From positions 1-17,834 of the forward strand of contig NZ_CAMLFY010000096.1 of NCBI RefSeq assembly GCF_946479415.1: DNA of 17,834 bases, given 5' to 3'. The notes below the pieces were generated by a model that worked only from the letters and a program-made list of their open reading frames with translations, was not told the origin of the DNA and did no database searches. A program made the translations under genes and the position numbers. Positions 6,296-13,434 of the stretch are shown here, piece after piece. This DNA comes from an uncultured Shinella sp. (GTDB taxonomy: Bacteria; Pseudomonadota; Alphaproteobacteria; Rhizobiales; Rhizobiaceae). Position 1 is the first letter of the stretch; each line of letters opens with the position of its first letter.

Positions 6296-7885
6296 ATGAC
6301 TGACTACACCAAATACCTCACCGACCAGGTTTCGCTCGGCAAGATGAACCGCCGCGAATTCATGGGCCGCGCGGCCGCCTTCGGCGTCACGCTCGCCCTT
6401 GCCGGCACGATGTTCGACACCGCCGCCAAGGCGCAGGAACCGAAGCGTGGCGGCAACCTCAAGCTCGGCCTCGAAGGCGCAGCCGCCACCGACTCGAAGG
6501 ACCCGGCAAAGGCGCTCTCGCAGTTCATGTTCGTCGTGAACCGCAACTGGGGCGATATGCTGGTCGAATCCGAGCCGCTGACCGGCAAGGCCGTTCCCGC
6601 ACTCGCCGAATCCTGGGAGCCGTCCGCCGACGCCTCGACCTGGACTTTCAACATCCGCAAGGGCGTGAAGTTCCACGACGGCAAGGAACTGACCATCGAT
6701 GACGTGATCAAGACCTTGCAGCGCCACACCGACGAAAAGTCGGAGTCGGGCGCGCTCGGCGTCATGAAGTCGATCAAGGAAATCAAGGCCGACGGCGACA
6801 AGCTCGTCCTCGTCCTGTCGGAAGGCAATGCCGACCTGCCGCTGCTTCTGACCGACTACCACCTCGTCATCCAGCCGAATGGCGGTCTCGACGATCCGAA
6901 CGCCATGATCGGCACCGGCCCGTTCAAGGTCACCAGCTTCGAAGCCGGCGTGCGCGCCACCTTCGAACGCAACAAGGACGACTGGCGCCAGGATCGCGGT
7001 TATGTCGACACGGTCGAGATGATCGCCATGAACGACGCGACCGCCCGTATCGCGGCGCTGTCCTCCGGCCAGGTGCACTATATCAACCGCGTCGATCCGA
7101 AGACCGTCGACCTCCTGAAGCGTGCGCCGACCGTCGAAATCCTCTCCACCTCCGGCCGCGGCCACTACGTGTTCATCATGCATTGCAACACGGCGCCGTT
7201 CGACAACAACGACCTGCGTCTCGCTCTGAAATATGCGATGGACCGCGAGACGATGCTGGAGAAGGTGCTCGGCGGCTACGGCAAGGTCGGCAACGACTTC
7301 CCGATCAACGAGACCTATGCCCTCTTCCCCGAAGGCATCGAGCAGCGCGCCTATGACCCTGATAAGGCGGCCTTCCACTACAAGAAGTCGGGCCACAGCG
7401 GCTCGGTCCTGCTGCGCACGTCCGACGTTGCCTTCCCGGGCGCCGTCGATGCGGCCGTGCTCTACCAGGAAAGCGCCAAGAAGGCCGGCATCGAGATCGA
7501 GGTGAAGCGCGAACCGGGCGACGGCTACTGGTCGAACGTCTGGAACGTCCAGCCCTTCTCGACCTCCTATTGGGGCGGCCGTCCGACGCAGGACCAGATG
7601 TATTCCACCGCCTATCTCTCGAAGGCCGACTGGAACGACACCCGCTTCCTGCGCGAAGACTTCGACAAGATGGTTCTGGCAGCCCGCTCCGAACTCGATG
7701 AAGCCAAGCGCAAGGACATGTACCGCGCCATGGCCATGATGGTGCGTGATGAAGGCGGCCTCATCCTGCCGATGTTCAACGACTTCGTGAACGCCTGCTC
7801 CAAGCAGGTGAAGGGCTATGTCCACGACATCGGTAACGACATGTCGAACGGCTTCGTCGCAACCCGCGTGTGGCTCGACGCCTGA
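6296..7885 (+). CDS. Family 5 (DppA/OppA-type) ABC transporter substrate-binding protein, Tat-exported
   Basis: A 529-residue periplasmic binding protein of the peptide/nickel family. The N-terminus has a twin-arginine motif, NRREFMGRAA (18-27), a hydrophobic stretch (28-40) and a likely cleavage after AAKA (43-46). RGGNLKLG (51-58) is the usual start of the mature fold. AESWEPSADASTWTFNIRKG (starting near 104) followed by VKFHDGKELTIDDVI is the hallmark family 5 signature, and MIGTGPFKV (around 202-210) is also typical. The start at 6296 is supported by AAAGGGAACAGGGGA immediately upstream; the 16 residues before the twin arginines are typical of Tat leaders. Family members mostly bind oligopeptides, but also opines, sugars or heme. 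Location behind carnitine-catabolic genes suggests a betaine-type ligand, which is unproven. Its stop overlaps the permease start. Confidence 0.88.
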   Translation: MTDYTKYLTDQVSLGKMNRREFMGRAAAFGVTLALAGTMFDTAAKAQEPKRGGNLKLGLEGAAATDSKDPAKALSQFMFVVNRNWGDMLVESEPLTGKAVPALAESWEPSADASTWTFNIRKGVKFHDGKELTIDDVIKTLQRHTDEKSESGALGVMKSIKEIKADGDKLVLVLSEGNADLPLLLTDYHLVIQPNGGLDDPNAMIGTGPFKVTSFEAGVRATFERNKDDWRQDRGYVDTVEMIAMNDATARIAALSSGQVHYINRVDPKTVDLLKRAPTVEILSTSGRGHYVFIMHCNTAPFDNNDLRLALKYAMDRETMLEKVLGGYGKVGNDFPINETYALFPEGIEQRAYDPDKAAFHYKKSGHSGSVLLRTSDVAFPGAVDAAVLYQESAKKAGIEIEVKREPGDGYWSNVWNVQPFSTSYWGGRPTQDQMYSTAYLSKADWNDTRFLREDFDKMVLAARSELDEAKRKDMYRAMAMMVRDEGGLILPMFNDFVNACSKQVKGYVHDIGNDMSNGFVATRVWLDA

Positions 7886-8994
7886 TGACCGGCAGCGGAC
7901 CGGCGCACGGTCCGGAGCTGACAGCAACGGCTGCTGCGGGCGATAGCCCGCAGTCTGCCGGCGTTGCCGGGTCGGTTGCGTCCACTGGAGCGCCCATCAG
8001 CGAAGGCACGCCTTCGTTCTGGGCAAAACTCAGCAAGAGCAGCCCCCTGGTTGCGCTCATCCTGCAACGTCTCGCGCTCAGCGTGGCCTTGCTCTTCGCC
8101 GTGTCGCTGATGATCTTCGGCGGCGTGGAAGCTTTGCCCGGCGACTTTGCCACCACCTATCTCGGCCAGTCCGCGACACCGCAGGCCATCGAGAACATCC
8201 GCAAGGATCTCGGCCTCGACCAGCCGGCAACGACGCGCTACGTCAAGTGGCTCGGCGGCGCGATCCAGGGCGATTTCGGCAAATCCTGGGCCTCGAAAAA
8301 CTCGGTCAGCGAGCAGATCGGCAAGCGCCTCGGCAATTCGCTGTTCCTCGCCTTCTTCGCGGCGATCATCTCCGTGCCGCTGGCCGTCGGTCTCGGCATG
8401 CTGGCGGTGCAATTCCGAAACCGCCTGCCCGACAAGATCATCAACGTCATCTCGCTTGCGGCGATCTCGTTGCCGGAATTCTTCGTCGGCTACCTGCTGA
8501 TCCTGTTCTTCGCCGTGCAGCTGGGTGTCGCGACCTTCCCCGCGACGGTCTATGACTCGATGACAATAGGCCAGCGCCTGTCGGCCATCGCGCTGCCCAC
8601 GGCCACCCTCGTTCTCGTCGTGCTTGCCCACATGATGCGCATGACGCGGGCGGCGATCCTCAATGTCATGTCCTCGGCCTATGTCGAGACGGCTGAACTG
8701 AAGGGCCTTTCGGGCCTGCGCATCATCGCCAAACACGCCGCGCCCAATGCGCTGGCGCCTGTCATCAACGTCATAGCGCTGAACCTCGCCTATCTCGTGG
8801 TCGGCGTCGTCGTCGTGGAAGTGGTGTTCGTCTATCCCGGCATGGGCCAGTACATGGTCGACGCCGTGACGGTGCGTGACATGCCGGTCGTGCAGGCCTG
8901 CGGTCTGATCTTCGCCGCCTTCTACATCTTCCTCAACATGTTTGCCGATATCCTTGCGATCATCGCGAACCCCAGATTGAGGCACCCGCGATGA
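7885..8994 (+). CDS. ABC transporter permease, DppB/OppB type, with low-complexity N-terminal extension
   Basis: A 369-residue inner-membrane permease. Membrane segments are visible at about 60-82, 152-175, 186-212, 236-256, 292-318 and 336-358. Typical DppB landmarks are IRKDLGLDQPATTRYVKWL (105-123), GDFGKSW (129-135), the EAA loop AYVETAELKGLSGLRIIAKH (265-284) and VVFVYPGMGQ (313-322). The usual cytoplasmic start of this family lies only a few residues before the first membrane helix; here some 50 extra residues rich in Ala, Gly, Ser and Pro come first. The ATG at 7885 shares one base with the preceding TGA; a GTG at 7870 in the same frame is possible but less likely. No other start codon exists in frame before residue 76. 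The first 85 bases of the gene encode strong stem-loops. Overlap with the next gene is 4 bases. Confidence 0.85.
   Translation: MTGSGPAHGPELTATAAAGDSPQSAGVAGSVASTGAPISEGTPSFWAKLSKSSPLVALILQRLALSVALLFAVSLMIFGGVEALPGDFATTYLGQSATPQAIENIRKDLGLDQPATTRYVKWLGGAIQGDFGKSWASKNSVSEQIGKRLGNSLFLAFFAAIISVPLAVGLGMLAVQFRNRLPDKIINVISLAAISLPEFFVGYLLILFFAVQLGVATFPATVYDSMTIGQRLSAIALPTATLVLVVLAHMMRMTRAAILNVMSSAYVETAELKGLSGLRIIAKHAAPNALAPVINVIALNLAYLVVGVVVVEVVFVYPGMGQYMVDAVTVRDMPVVQACGLIFAAFYIFLNMFADILAIIANPRLRHPR
7897..7967 (+). promoter_or_regulatory. Two adjacent GC-rich stem-loops just behind the binding-protein stop codon
   Basis: GGACCG-GCGCA-CGGTCC (7897-7913) is a perfect 6-bp hairpin. It is followed by CTGCGGGC-GATA-GCCCGCAG (7934-7953), a perfect 8-bp stem with tetraloop, which is nested in an outer GCAACG (7924-7929) / CGTTGC (7962-7967) pairing. 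They begin 12 bases after the TGA of the binding-protein gene and lie inside the N-terminal extension of the permease. No T-run follows, so they are not a terminator. A role in mRNA stabilisation of the upstream gene or damping of permease translation is inferred by analogy with binding-protein operons. Confidence 0.6.
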
Positions 8995-9818
8995 GACTTT
9001 CTTCTATCCCCGTCAGCGCATGGGTCGGCATTCTGGGCATTGCGCTCGCCGTCTTCTGCGCCCTGTTCGCCCCCTTCATCGCCCCGCATGGCGAAAGTGA
9101 AATCGTCGGCTCCGTCTGGCAGCCGATGGGCGGAGACTACCTGCTCGGCACGGACAATCTCGGCCGCGACCTGTTCTCGCGTCTGATCTTCGGCGCGCGC
9201 ACCACGATCTTCGTGGCGCTGGCGGCAACCGTGCTCTCCTTCTCGCTCGGCATGCTGCTATCGTTCACGGCAGCGGTGACGGGCGGGTTCATCGACCAGA
9301 TCTTCTCGCGCTTCAACGACCTGATGATGGCGATCCCGACACTGATCTTCGCCCTCGTCGTTCTCGCCGTTCTGCCGCAACAGCTCTGGATCCTCATCCT
9401 CGTCATGGCGGTGCTCGACAGCACGCGCGTCTACCGCATCGGCCGCGCCGTGGCGCTCGATGTGGCGGTCATGGAGTTCGTAGAGGCCGCACGGCTGCGC
9501 GGCGAAGGCACGGGCTGGATCATCTTCCGGGAAATCCTGCCCAACACGCTCTCGCCGCTCTTGGCCGAATTCGGCCTGCGTTTCGCCTTCTCGATCCTGT
9601 TCCTCTCCACCCTCTCCTTCCTCGGCCTCGGCATCCAGCCGCCGGCCGCCGACTGGGGCGGCATGGTGAAGGACAACAAGGACGGCATCATCTTCGGCAT
9701 CTCGGCCGCCCTCATTCCGGGCGGTGCGATCGCGGGGCTCGCCATCTGCGTCAACCTCGTCGTCGACTGGCTGATGAAACGCACCTCAAGCCTCAAGGGA
9801 GGGCGCGGCGATGCCTGA
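8991..9818 (+). CDS. ABC transporter permease, DppC/OppC type
   Basis: A 275-residue inner-membrane partner of the preceding permease. The first membrane helix is at about 10-32, followed by the DppC hallmark LLGTDNLGRDLFSRLIFGAR (51-70). More helices are seen at about 72-98, 112-145, 192-212 and 236-262. The EAA loop, which docks on the ATPase, is FVEAARLRGEGTGWIIFREI (163-182), followed by LPNTLSPL. LGLGIQPPAADWGGM (211-225) is also characteristic. Length is normal for the family (about 270-300). The ATG overlaps the stop of the upstream permease (ATGA), and its own stop lies 8 bases inside the ATPase gene, so the whole importer is translationally coupled. Substrate is not readable from the sequence. 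Confidence 0.9.
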   Translation: MRLSSIPVSAWVGILGIALAVFCALFAPFIAPHGESEIVGSVWQPMGGDYLLGTDNLGRDLFSRLIFGARTTIFVALAATVLSFSLGMLLSFTAAVTGGFIDQIFSRFNDLMMAIPTLIFALVVLAVLPQQLWILILVMAVLDSTRVYRIGRAVALDVAVMEFVEAARLRGEGTGWIIFREILPNTLSPLLAEFGLRFAFSILFLSTLSFLGLGIQPPAADWGGMVKDNKDGIIFGISAALIPGGAIAGLAICVNLVVDWLMKRTSSLKGGRGDA

Positions 9819-11442
9819 TCTTCTTTCCGTCCGTAACCTCAAGATCGAGGCGACCAGCTACCCGCCGGGCGAACCGCCGAAAACCGTGACGCTCGTCGAA
9901 GGCGTGAACTTCGACGTTCAGAAGGGCAAGGTGCTCGGCCTGATCGGCGAATCCGGTGCGGGAAAATCCACCATCGGCCTCACCGCGCTCGCCTATGGGC
10001 GCGGCGGGGTGCGGATCACCGGCGGCGAGGTCAAGCTGAACGGCGAAGACCTGCTGAAGCTCGGTCCCACGGGTATCCGCAAGGTGCGTGGCGCAAAGGT
10101 CTGCTACGTCGCCCAGTCGGCGGCGGCGGCGTTCAATCCGGCCCACCGGCTCGGCGAACAGGTCATCGAGGCCTCGCTGAAACACGGCATCATGAGCCGT
10201 GCGGAGGCGGAAAAGCGCGCGCTCTACCTGTTCAAGGTGTTGGGCCTGCCAAGCCCGGAGACCTTCGGCCAGCGCTATCCGCACCAGGTCTCCGGTGGCC
10301 AGCTCCAGCGCGCCATGACCGCCATGGCGCTCTGCCCCAACCCGGAACTGATCGTCTTCGACGAGCCTACCACGGCGCTCGACGTGACGACGCAGATCGA
10401 TGTGCTTGCCGCGATCAAGCACGCCATCGAGGAAACCCACACGGCTGCGCTCTACATCACCCACGATCTCGCGGTCGTGGCGCAGATCACGGACGACATC
10501 CTCGTGCTGCGTCACGGCAAGATGATCGAGTACGGCTCGGTGAAGCAGATCATCGAGGCACCGACGCAGGATTATACCCGCGCGCTCGTCAATGTGCGCG
10601 GCACCAGACGGGACGAGGCGCCCGACCAGACGGACACGCTCCTGAAGGTCGATAACATCACGGCCGGCTATTCCAACGGCTTCAAGGTGTTGCAGAACGT
10701 TTCCCTGCATCTGCCAAAAGGCCAGACGCTGGCGGTGGTGGGCGAATCCGGCTCGGGCAAATCCACCCTCGCCCGCGTCATCACCGGCCTGCTTCCGCCG
10801 CAGGAAGGCACGATCAGCTTCGATGGCAAGGCCTTGCCGAAGGCGCTGAAGGGTCGGTCGAATGATGAGCTGCGCCGTGTCCAGATGATCTACCAGATGG
10901 CCGATACGGCGATGAACCCGCGCCAGACGGTGCGCGACATCGTCGGTCGCCCGCTCACCTTCTACTATGGCCTGCGCGGCCGTGAGAAGACGGAGCGAGT
11001 GAAGGAACTGCTGGAGCAGATCGAAATGGGCGGCCGCTTCGCCGACCGCTACCCCGCCGAGCTTTCGGGCGGCCAGAAACAGCGCGTCGCCATCGCCCGC
11101 GCCCTGGCGGCCAAGCCCGAGCTCATCCTCTGCGACGAACCGACCTCCGCCCTCGACCCGCTGGTGGCCGAAGGTATCTTGAAACTTCTCCTGAAGCTGC
11201 AGGAGGAAACGCAGGTCTCCTACATGTTCATCACGCACGACATCGCCATCGTGCGCGCCATCGCCGATTCGGTGGCCGTGATGCATCGGGGACGCCTCGT
11301 GCGCTTCGGCCCGAAATCGAAGGTGCTCTCGCCACCCTTCGACGACTATACGGATCTGCTGCTCAAGTCGGTTCCGGAAATGGAGATCGGCTGGCTGGAG
11401 CGGGTACTCACCACCCGGCGCATGGCCAGCGCCGGCAACTGA
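9811..11442 (+). CDS. Double-domain ABC transporter ATPase (DppD-DppF fusion)
   Basis: A 543-residue cytoplasmic ATPase with two complete nucleotide-binding domains that power the importer. Domain 1: Walker A GESGAGKS (46-53), signature VSGGQ (160-164), Walker B IVFDEP (181-186), switch His218 (THD). Domain 2: Walker A GESGSGKS (311-318), signature LSGGQ (418-422), Walker B LILCDEP (438-444), switch His476. All catalytic motifs look intact in both halves. A short linker (about 262-276) joins them; domain 1 has the [10 protein letters not shown] tail and domain 2 the [12 protein letters not shown] tail, both typical of the oligopeptide/dipeptide ATPase C-terminal region. Separate DppD and DppF proteins are each about 330 residues; this fused form is widespread in alphaproteobacteria. 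It is the last gene of the operon and a terminator follows directly. Confidence 0.93.
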   Translation: MPDLLSVRNLKIEATSYPPGEPPKTVTLVEGVNFDVQKGKVLGLIGESGAGKSTIGLTALAYGRGGVRITGGEVKLNGEDLLKLGPTGIRKVRGAKVCYVAQSAAAAFNPAHRLGEQVIEASLKHGIMSRAEAEKRALYLFKVLGLPSPETFGQRYPHQVSGGQLQRAMTAMALCPNPELIVFDEPTTALDVTTQIDVLAAIKHAIEETHTAALYITHDLAVVAQITDDILVLRHGKMIEYGSVKQIIEAPTQDYTRALVNVRGTRRDEAPDQTDTLLKVDNITAGYSNGFKVLQNVSLHLPKGQTLAVVGESGSGKSTLARVITGLLPPQEGTISFDGKALPKALKGRSNDELRRVQMIYQMADTAMNPRQTVRDIVGRPLTFYYGLRGREKTERVKELLEQIEMGGRFADRYPAELSGGQKQRVAIARALAAKPELILCDEPTSALDPLVAEGILKLLLKLQEETQVSYMFITHDIAIVRAIADSVAVMHRGRLVRFGPKSKVLSPPFDDYTDLLLKSVPEMEIGWLERVLTTRRMASAGN

Positions 11443-11447
11443 TCAAG

Positions 11448-11478
11448 CGGGCGGCTCTCGGGCCGCCCGTTTCCTTTT
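11448..11478 (+). terminator. Rho-independent terminator of the peptide-type importer operon
   Basis: CGGGCGGC (11448-11455) pairs perfectly with GCCGCCCG (11462-11469) around a 6-base loop, TCTCGG, and is followed by TTTCCTTTT. It starts 5 bases after the stop codon of the ATPase gene. The tail is interrupted by CC, so efficiency may be moderate. Confidence 0.82.
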
Positions 11479-11502
11479 ACGGAATGCCCTTACCTTTTCA
11501 CT

Positions 11503-11586
11503 CGTCATCCTCGGGCTTGACCCGAGGATCCACGCGGCAAACTCAGTGGGGGTGGATGGATCCTCGGGTCAAGCCCGAGGATGACG
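11503..11586. repeat. 30-bp perfect inverted repeat between convergent operons
   Basis: Bases 11503-11532 and 11557-11586 are exact reverse complements over 30 bp, separated by 24 bases. Each arm contains a smaller hairpin, TCCTCGGG-CTTGA-CCCGAGGA or its complement. The sequence CGTCATCCTCGGGCTTG matches a palindromic repeat I know to be frequent in intergenic DNA of many alphaproteobacteria. It differs in sequence from elements A, B and C. It lies between the ends of two convergent operons and could act as a bidirectional terminator or transcript-end stabiliser. Confidence 0.85.
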
Positions 11587-11636
11587 TCGAGAATGGGGTA
11601 GCTTTCCGCGCAAAACCGCCGAAGGGTTTCTCCCCC

Positions 11637-11987
11637 TCAATTCTGCTTGCAGTTCACATCCCCGACGCGGCTGGTCGTCTCGCCCTCGGCCATCACGGTC
11701 TCTTCGCCGCGCGCCGTGCAATTGCCCTTCTCGCCGACACCGCTGCGGAACTTCACCATGGGCTGGCCCTCGATCATGATGCTCGGCACGATCTCGTAAA
11801 GCTCCGGCGGGCAATTCACCACGTCGGACAGCCGAAGCGCCGGCGCGCCGCCGATGAAGACGCTTTGCGCGCCGGTGAGCGCGCAGGCAGGAATAGGCGG
11901 AGCAGCGTCCTCGGCCAACGATAGGGACGGCGATGCCGTTCCAAGACCAAGAGCCAGAACAGCTCCTGCAAACCGGAAAAATCTCAT
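11637..11987 (-). CDS. Small exported PAAR-like protein, four cysteines
   Basis: A 116-residue protein with an N-terminal signal peptide (basic MRFFR, hydrophobic 6-22, likely cleavage after SLA near residue 25). The mature part has two related segments, VFIGGAPALRLSDVVNC (43-59) and VMAEGETTSRVGDVNC (98-113), with the G-x-P-A-x-R-x-x-D-x-x-x-C look of PAAR motifs. Cysteines 35, 59, 90 and 113 could form two disulfides in the periplasm. No type VI secretion gene is in the window and the signal peptide argues against a spike-tip role, so function is unknown. The start at 11987 follows GGGAGAAGGA and overlaps the stop of the ACT-domain gene (ATGA). It is the last gene of its operon. PAAR-like similarity is by eye and moderate. 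Confidence 0.75.
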   Translation of the reverse strand: MRFFRFAGAVLALGLGTASPSLSLAEDAAPPIPACALTGAQSVFIGGAPALRLSDVVNCPPELYEIVPSIMIEGQPMVKFRSGVGEKGNCTARGEETVMAEGETTSRVGDVNCKQN

Positions 11988-12403
11988 CGTCCTTCTCCCT
12001 TTTCCCGCGCCGAACGGGACAGTGCGCGAAGGACATCCAGCGCCCGTTCCGCATCCCGCTCCGGCACGAATATATGGTCGTGATGGTAGGCGGCAACCAC
12101 GTTGGCGCTTATGCCCGCATGGGTCAATGCCGCCGCGAAAGCCCCGGTCAGCCCCACCGCCTCGAGCGAGGAATGCACGGTGAGCGTGATCATGCGCATC
12201 GGCGGACTGGCGGAAAGCCCTTCGGCAGCCTCCGCCGGCACGATCAGCGTCAGACCCTCCGCCTCCTGAAAGATGCCAATCGGCTTGCGGAAAAGGTGGT
12301 TCGCCAGCTCGTCCATCGGCACACAGGCATAGACGAAACACCCCTCAGCCAGCGCCGGCTCCATCGTCTTCAGGAGTTCGTCGAGATCGGTGACGCCGCT
12401 CAT
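11984..12403 (-). CDS. ACT-domain-containing protein (CASTOR/COG3602-like)
   Basis: A 139-residue cytoplasmic protein that fits the small family of paired ACT-like domains with no enzyme domain. The N-terminal half has LDELLKTMEPALAEGCFVYA (7-26) and IFQEAEGLTLIVPAEAAEG (44-62). The C-terminal half is the clearer ACT domain: MRMITLTVHSSLEAVGLTGA (69-88), ALTHAGISANVVAAYHHDHIFVP (92-114), then an amphipathic helix. Proteins of this sort are thought to bind amino acids, but the ligand is not known. The start at 12403 is chosen because it overlaps the stop of the esterase gene (ATGA) and matches the family start; an ATG 30 bases upstream gives an unlikely arginine-rich leader. The stop likewise overlaps the next gene, so all three genes of this operon are coupled. 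Confidence 0.82.
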   Translation of the reverse strand: MSGVTDLDELLKTMEPALAEGCFVYACVPMDELANHLFRKPIGIFQEAEGLTLIVPAEAAEGLSASPPMRMITLTVHSSLEAVGLTGAFAAALTHAGISANVVAAYHHDHIFVPERDAERALDVLRALSRSAREKGEGR

Positions 12404-13311
12404 GAACGAGCCATCCGGCTGACGGCGTCGCACAGCGCCGCAAAACCGGCCTTCGCCCCATCGCTCATAAAGCGGGCGCGGAGCCAGGCATGGATCATCT
12501 GTTTTTCCTCACGATATTCCACCGGCACGCCGGCCAGGATCAGCCGCGCCGCATAGGCCCGCGCATCGTCGCGCAGCGGGTCGAAATAGGCGCCGGTGAT
12601 GAAAGCCGGCGGCAGACCGGCCAGCTCGCCCGCCCGAAGCGGAAAGGCGTGAGCCGCATCGTCAGGCGCCTTGTAGACATCGCGGTAGTAGGCGACGTCT
12701 GAGGTAGAAAGGCCGAGCGCATCGGCCATCTCCACATAGGAGCCGGAAACGAGATCGCCCCCGAGGCCGGGATAGATCAAAGCCTGCCCGACGATGCCCT
12801 TCAGCCCCTCGTCGCGCGCCTTCAGCACGATCCCAGCCGCCAGATTGCCGCCGGCGCTGTCGCCTATAACGACGACCTGCCGGCCTTCCTGCAAGAGCGC
12901 GACCAGCACGGCCCAGCAATCCTCGAAAGCGGCGGGCCAGATATGCTCGGGCGAAAGGCGATAATCGATGGAGACGAGTTCGGCGCCCGCCGCTTCGGAC
13001 AATTCGGCGCAGATCGCATCGTGGCTGTTCAACGACCCCACAACGAAACCGCCGCCGTGAATGTAGTAGAGCCGCGTTTGCGTCGTGACACTGGCCGGCC
13101 GGTAGCGCCGCACCGGAATGCGCCCCGCCACCAGTTCATCCTCCTTGACCATGCCGGCCGGCGGCGGCGCGTCGAAGGCGGCGCAAAGGGCATCGTACCA
13201 GGCGCGTTGCTGCGTGATATCGGCATCCACGGCATCGGCGGGGTAAAAATCCTCGCAGCGCTTGTGGAAGGCCAGAATACCTTCTTCGGTCGGCATGGGA
13301 AGTTCGGTCAT
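12400..13311 (-). CDS. Alpha/beta hydrolase, hormone-sensitive lipase (HSL) type esterase
   Basis: A 303-residue alpha/beta hydrolase of the fold-3 (HSL, family IV) esterase group, expected in the cytoplasm because no signal peptide is seen. The oxyanion-hole motif HGGG is at 85-88. The nucleophile elbow GDSAGG (150-155) places the catalytic Ser at 152; the acid is likely Asp244 in FDPLRDD (243-249) and the base His274 (MIHAW). DYRLSPEH (116-123) is another family hallmark. Length is typical. The histidine is followed by AWL where most members have HGF, a small difference. Start 13311 is supported by GAGGAG upstream. The gene heads the three-gene minus-strand operon and is transcribed away from the LysR gene across a 123-base gap. 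The natural ester is not known. Confidence 0.88.
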   Translation of the reverse strand: MTELPMPTEEGILAFHKRCEDFYPADAVDADITQQRAWYDALCAAFDAPPPAGMVKEDELVAGRIPVRRYRPASVTTQTRLYYIHGGGFVVGSLNSHDAICAELSEAAGAELVSIDYRLSPEHIWPAAFEDCWAVLVALLQEGRQVVVIGDSAGGNLAAGIVLKARDEGLKGIVGQALIYPGLGGDLVSGSYVEMADALGLSTSDVAYYRDVYKAPDDAAHAFPLRAGELAGLPPAFITGAYFDPLRDDARAYAARLILAGVPVEYREEKQMIHAWLRARFMSDGAKAGFAALCDAVSRMARS

Positions 13312-13434
13312 GGCGGCTCCTCGTCTTGTCCCGGCAGCATAGCAGCGCCCTTGCCCGCCGCCTGTCCTGCAAACGGCTTTCCCAAGGAATTTTCGGCGCT
13401 TGCCTGACCTGCCGCCGCCATATTAACTGCCGCC
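13312..13434. promoter_or_regulatory. Divergent promoter region between the esterase operon and the LysR gene
   Basis: This 123-base gap must carry promoters for both directions. GGAATTTTCG at 13386-13395 differs by one base from GGAATTTCCG at 14394-14403, the centre of the dyad upstream of ydcS. This suggests that the LysR protein could bind both sides of its own gene. The segment is otherwise GC-rich and I see no convincing -35/-10 pair. The LysR start has only a weak ribosome-binding site. Confidence 0.45.

Noticed and set aside
7870..7884. GTG at 7870 as start of the first permease
   Set aside because: It would add only five residues (MARRL) and overlap the binding-protein gene more; the ATG at 7885 directly coupled to the stop is simpler.
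6131..7927. Minus-strand open frame of 598 codons opposite the binding-protein gene
   Set aside because: Antisense shadow of a clear family 5 binding protein; it also crosses the promoter region.
9793..11286. Minus-strand open frame of 497 codons opposite the double ATPase
   Set aside because: Antisense shadow; all ABC motifs are on the plus strand.
11484..11924. Plus-strand open frame across the inverted repeat and opposite the PAAR-like gene
   Set aside because: Its first part translates the palindromic repeat and the rest is antisense to a gene with a good ribosome-binding site, signal peptide and coupled start.
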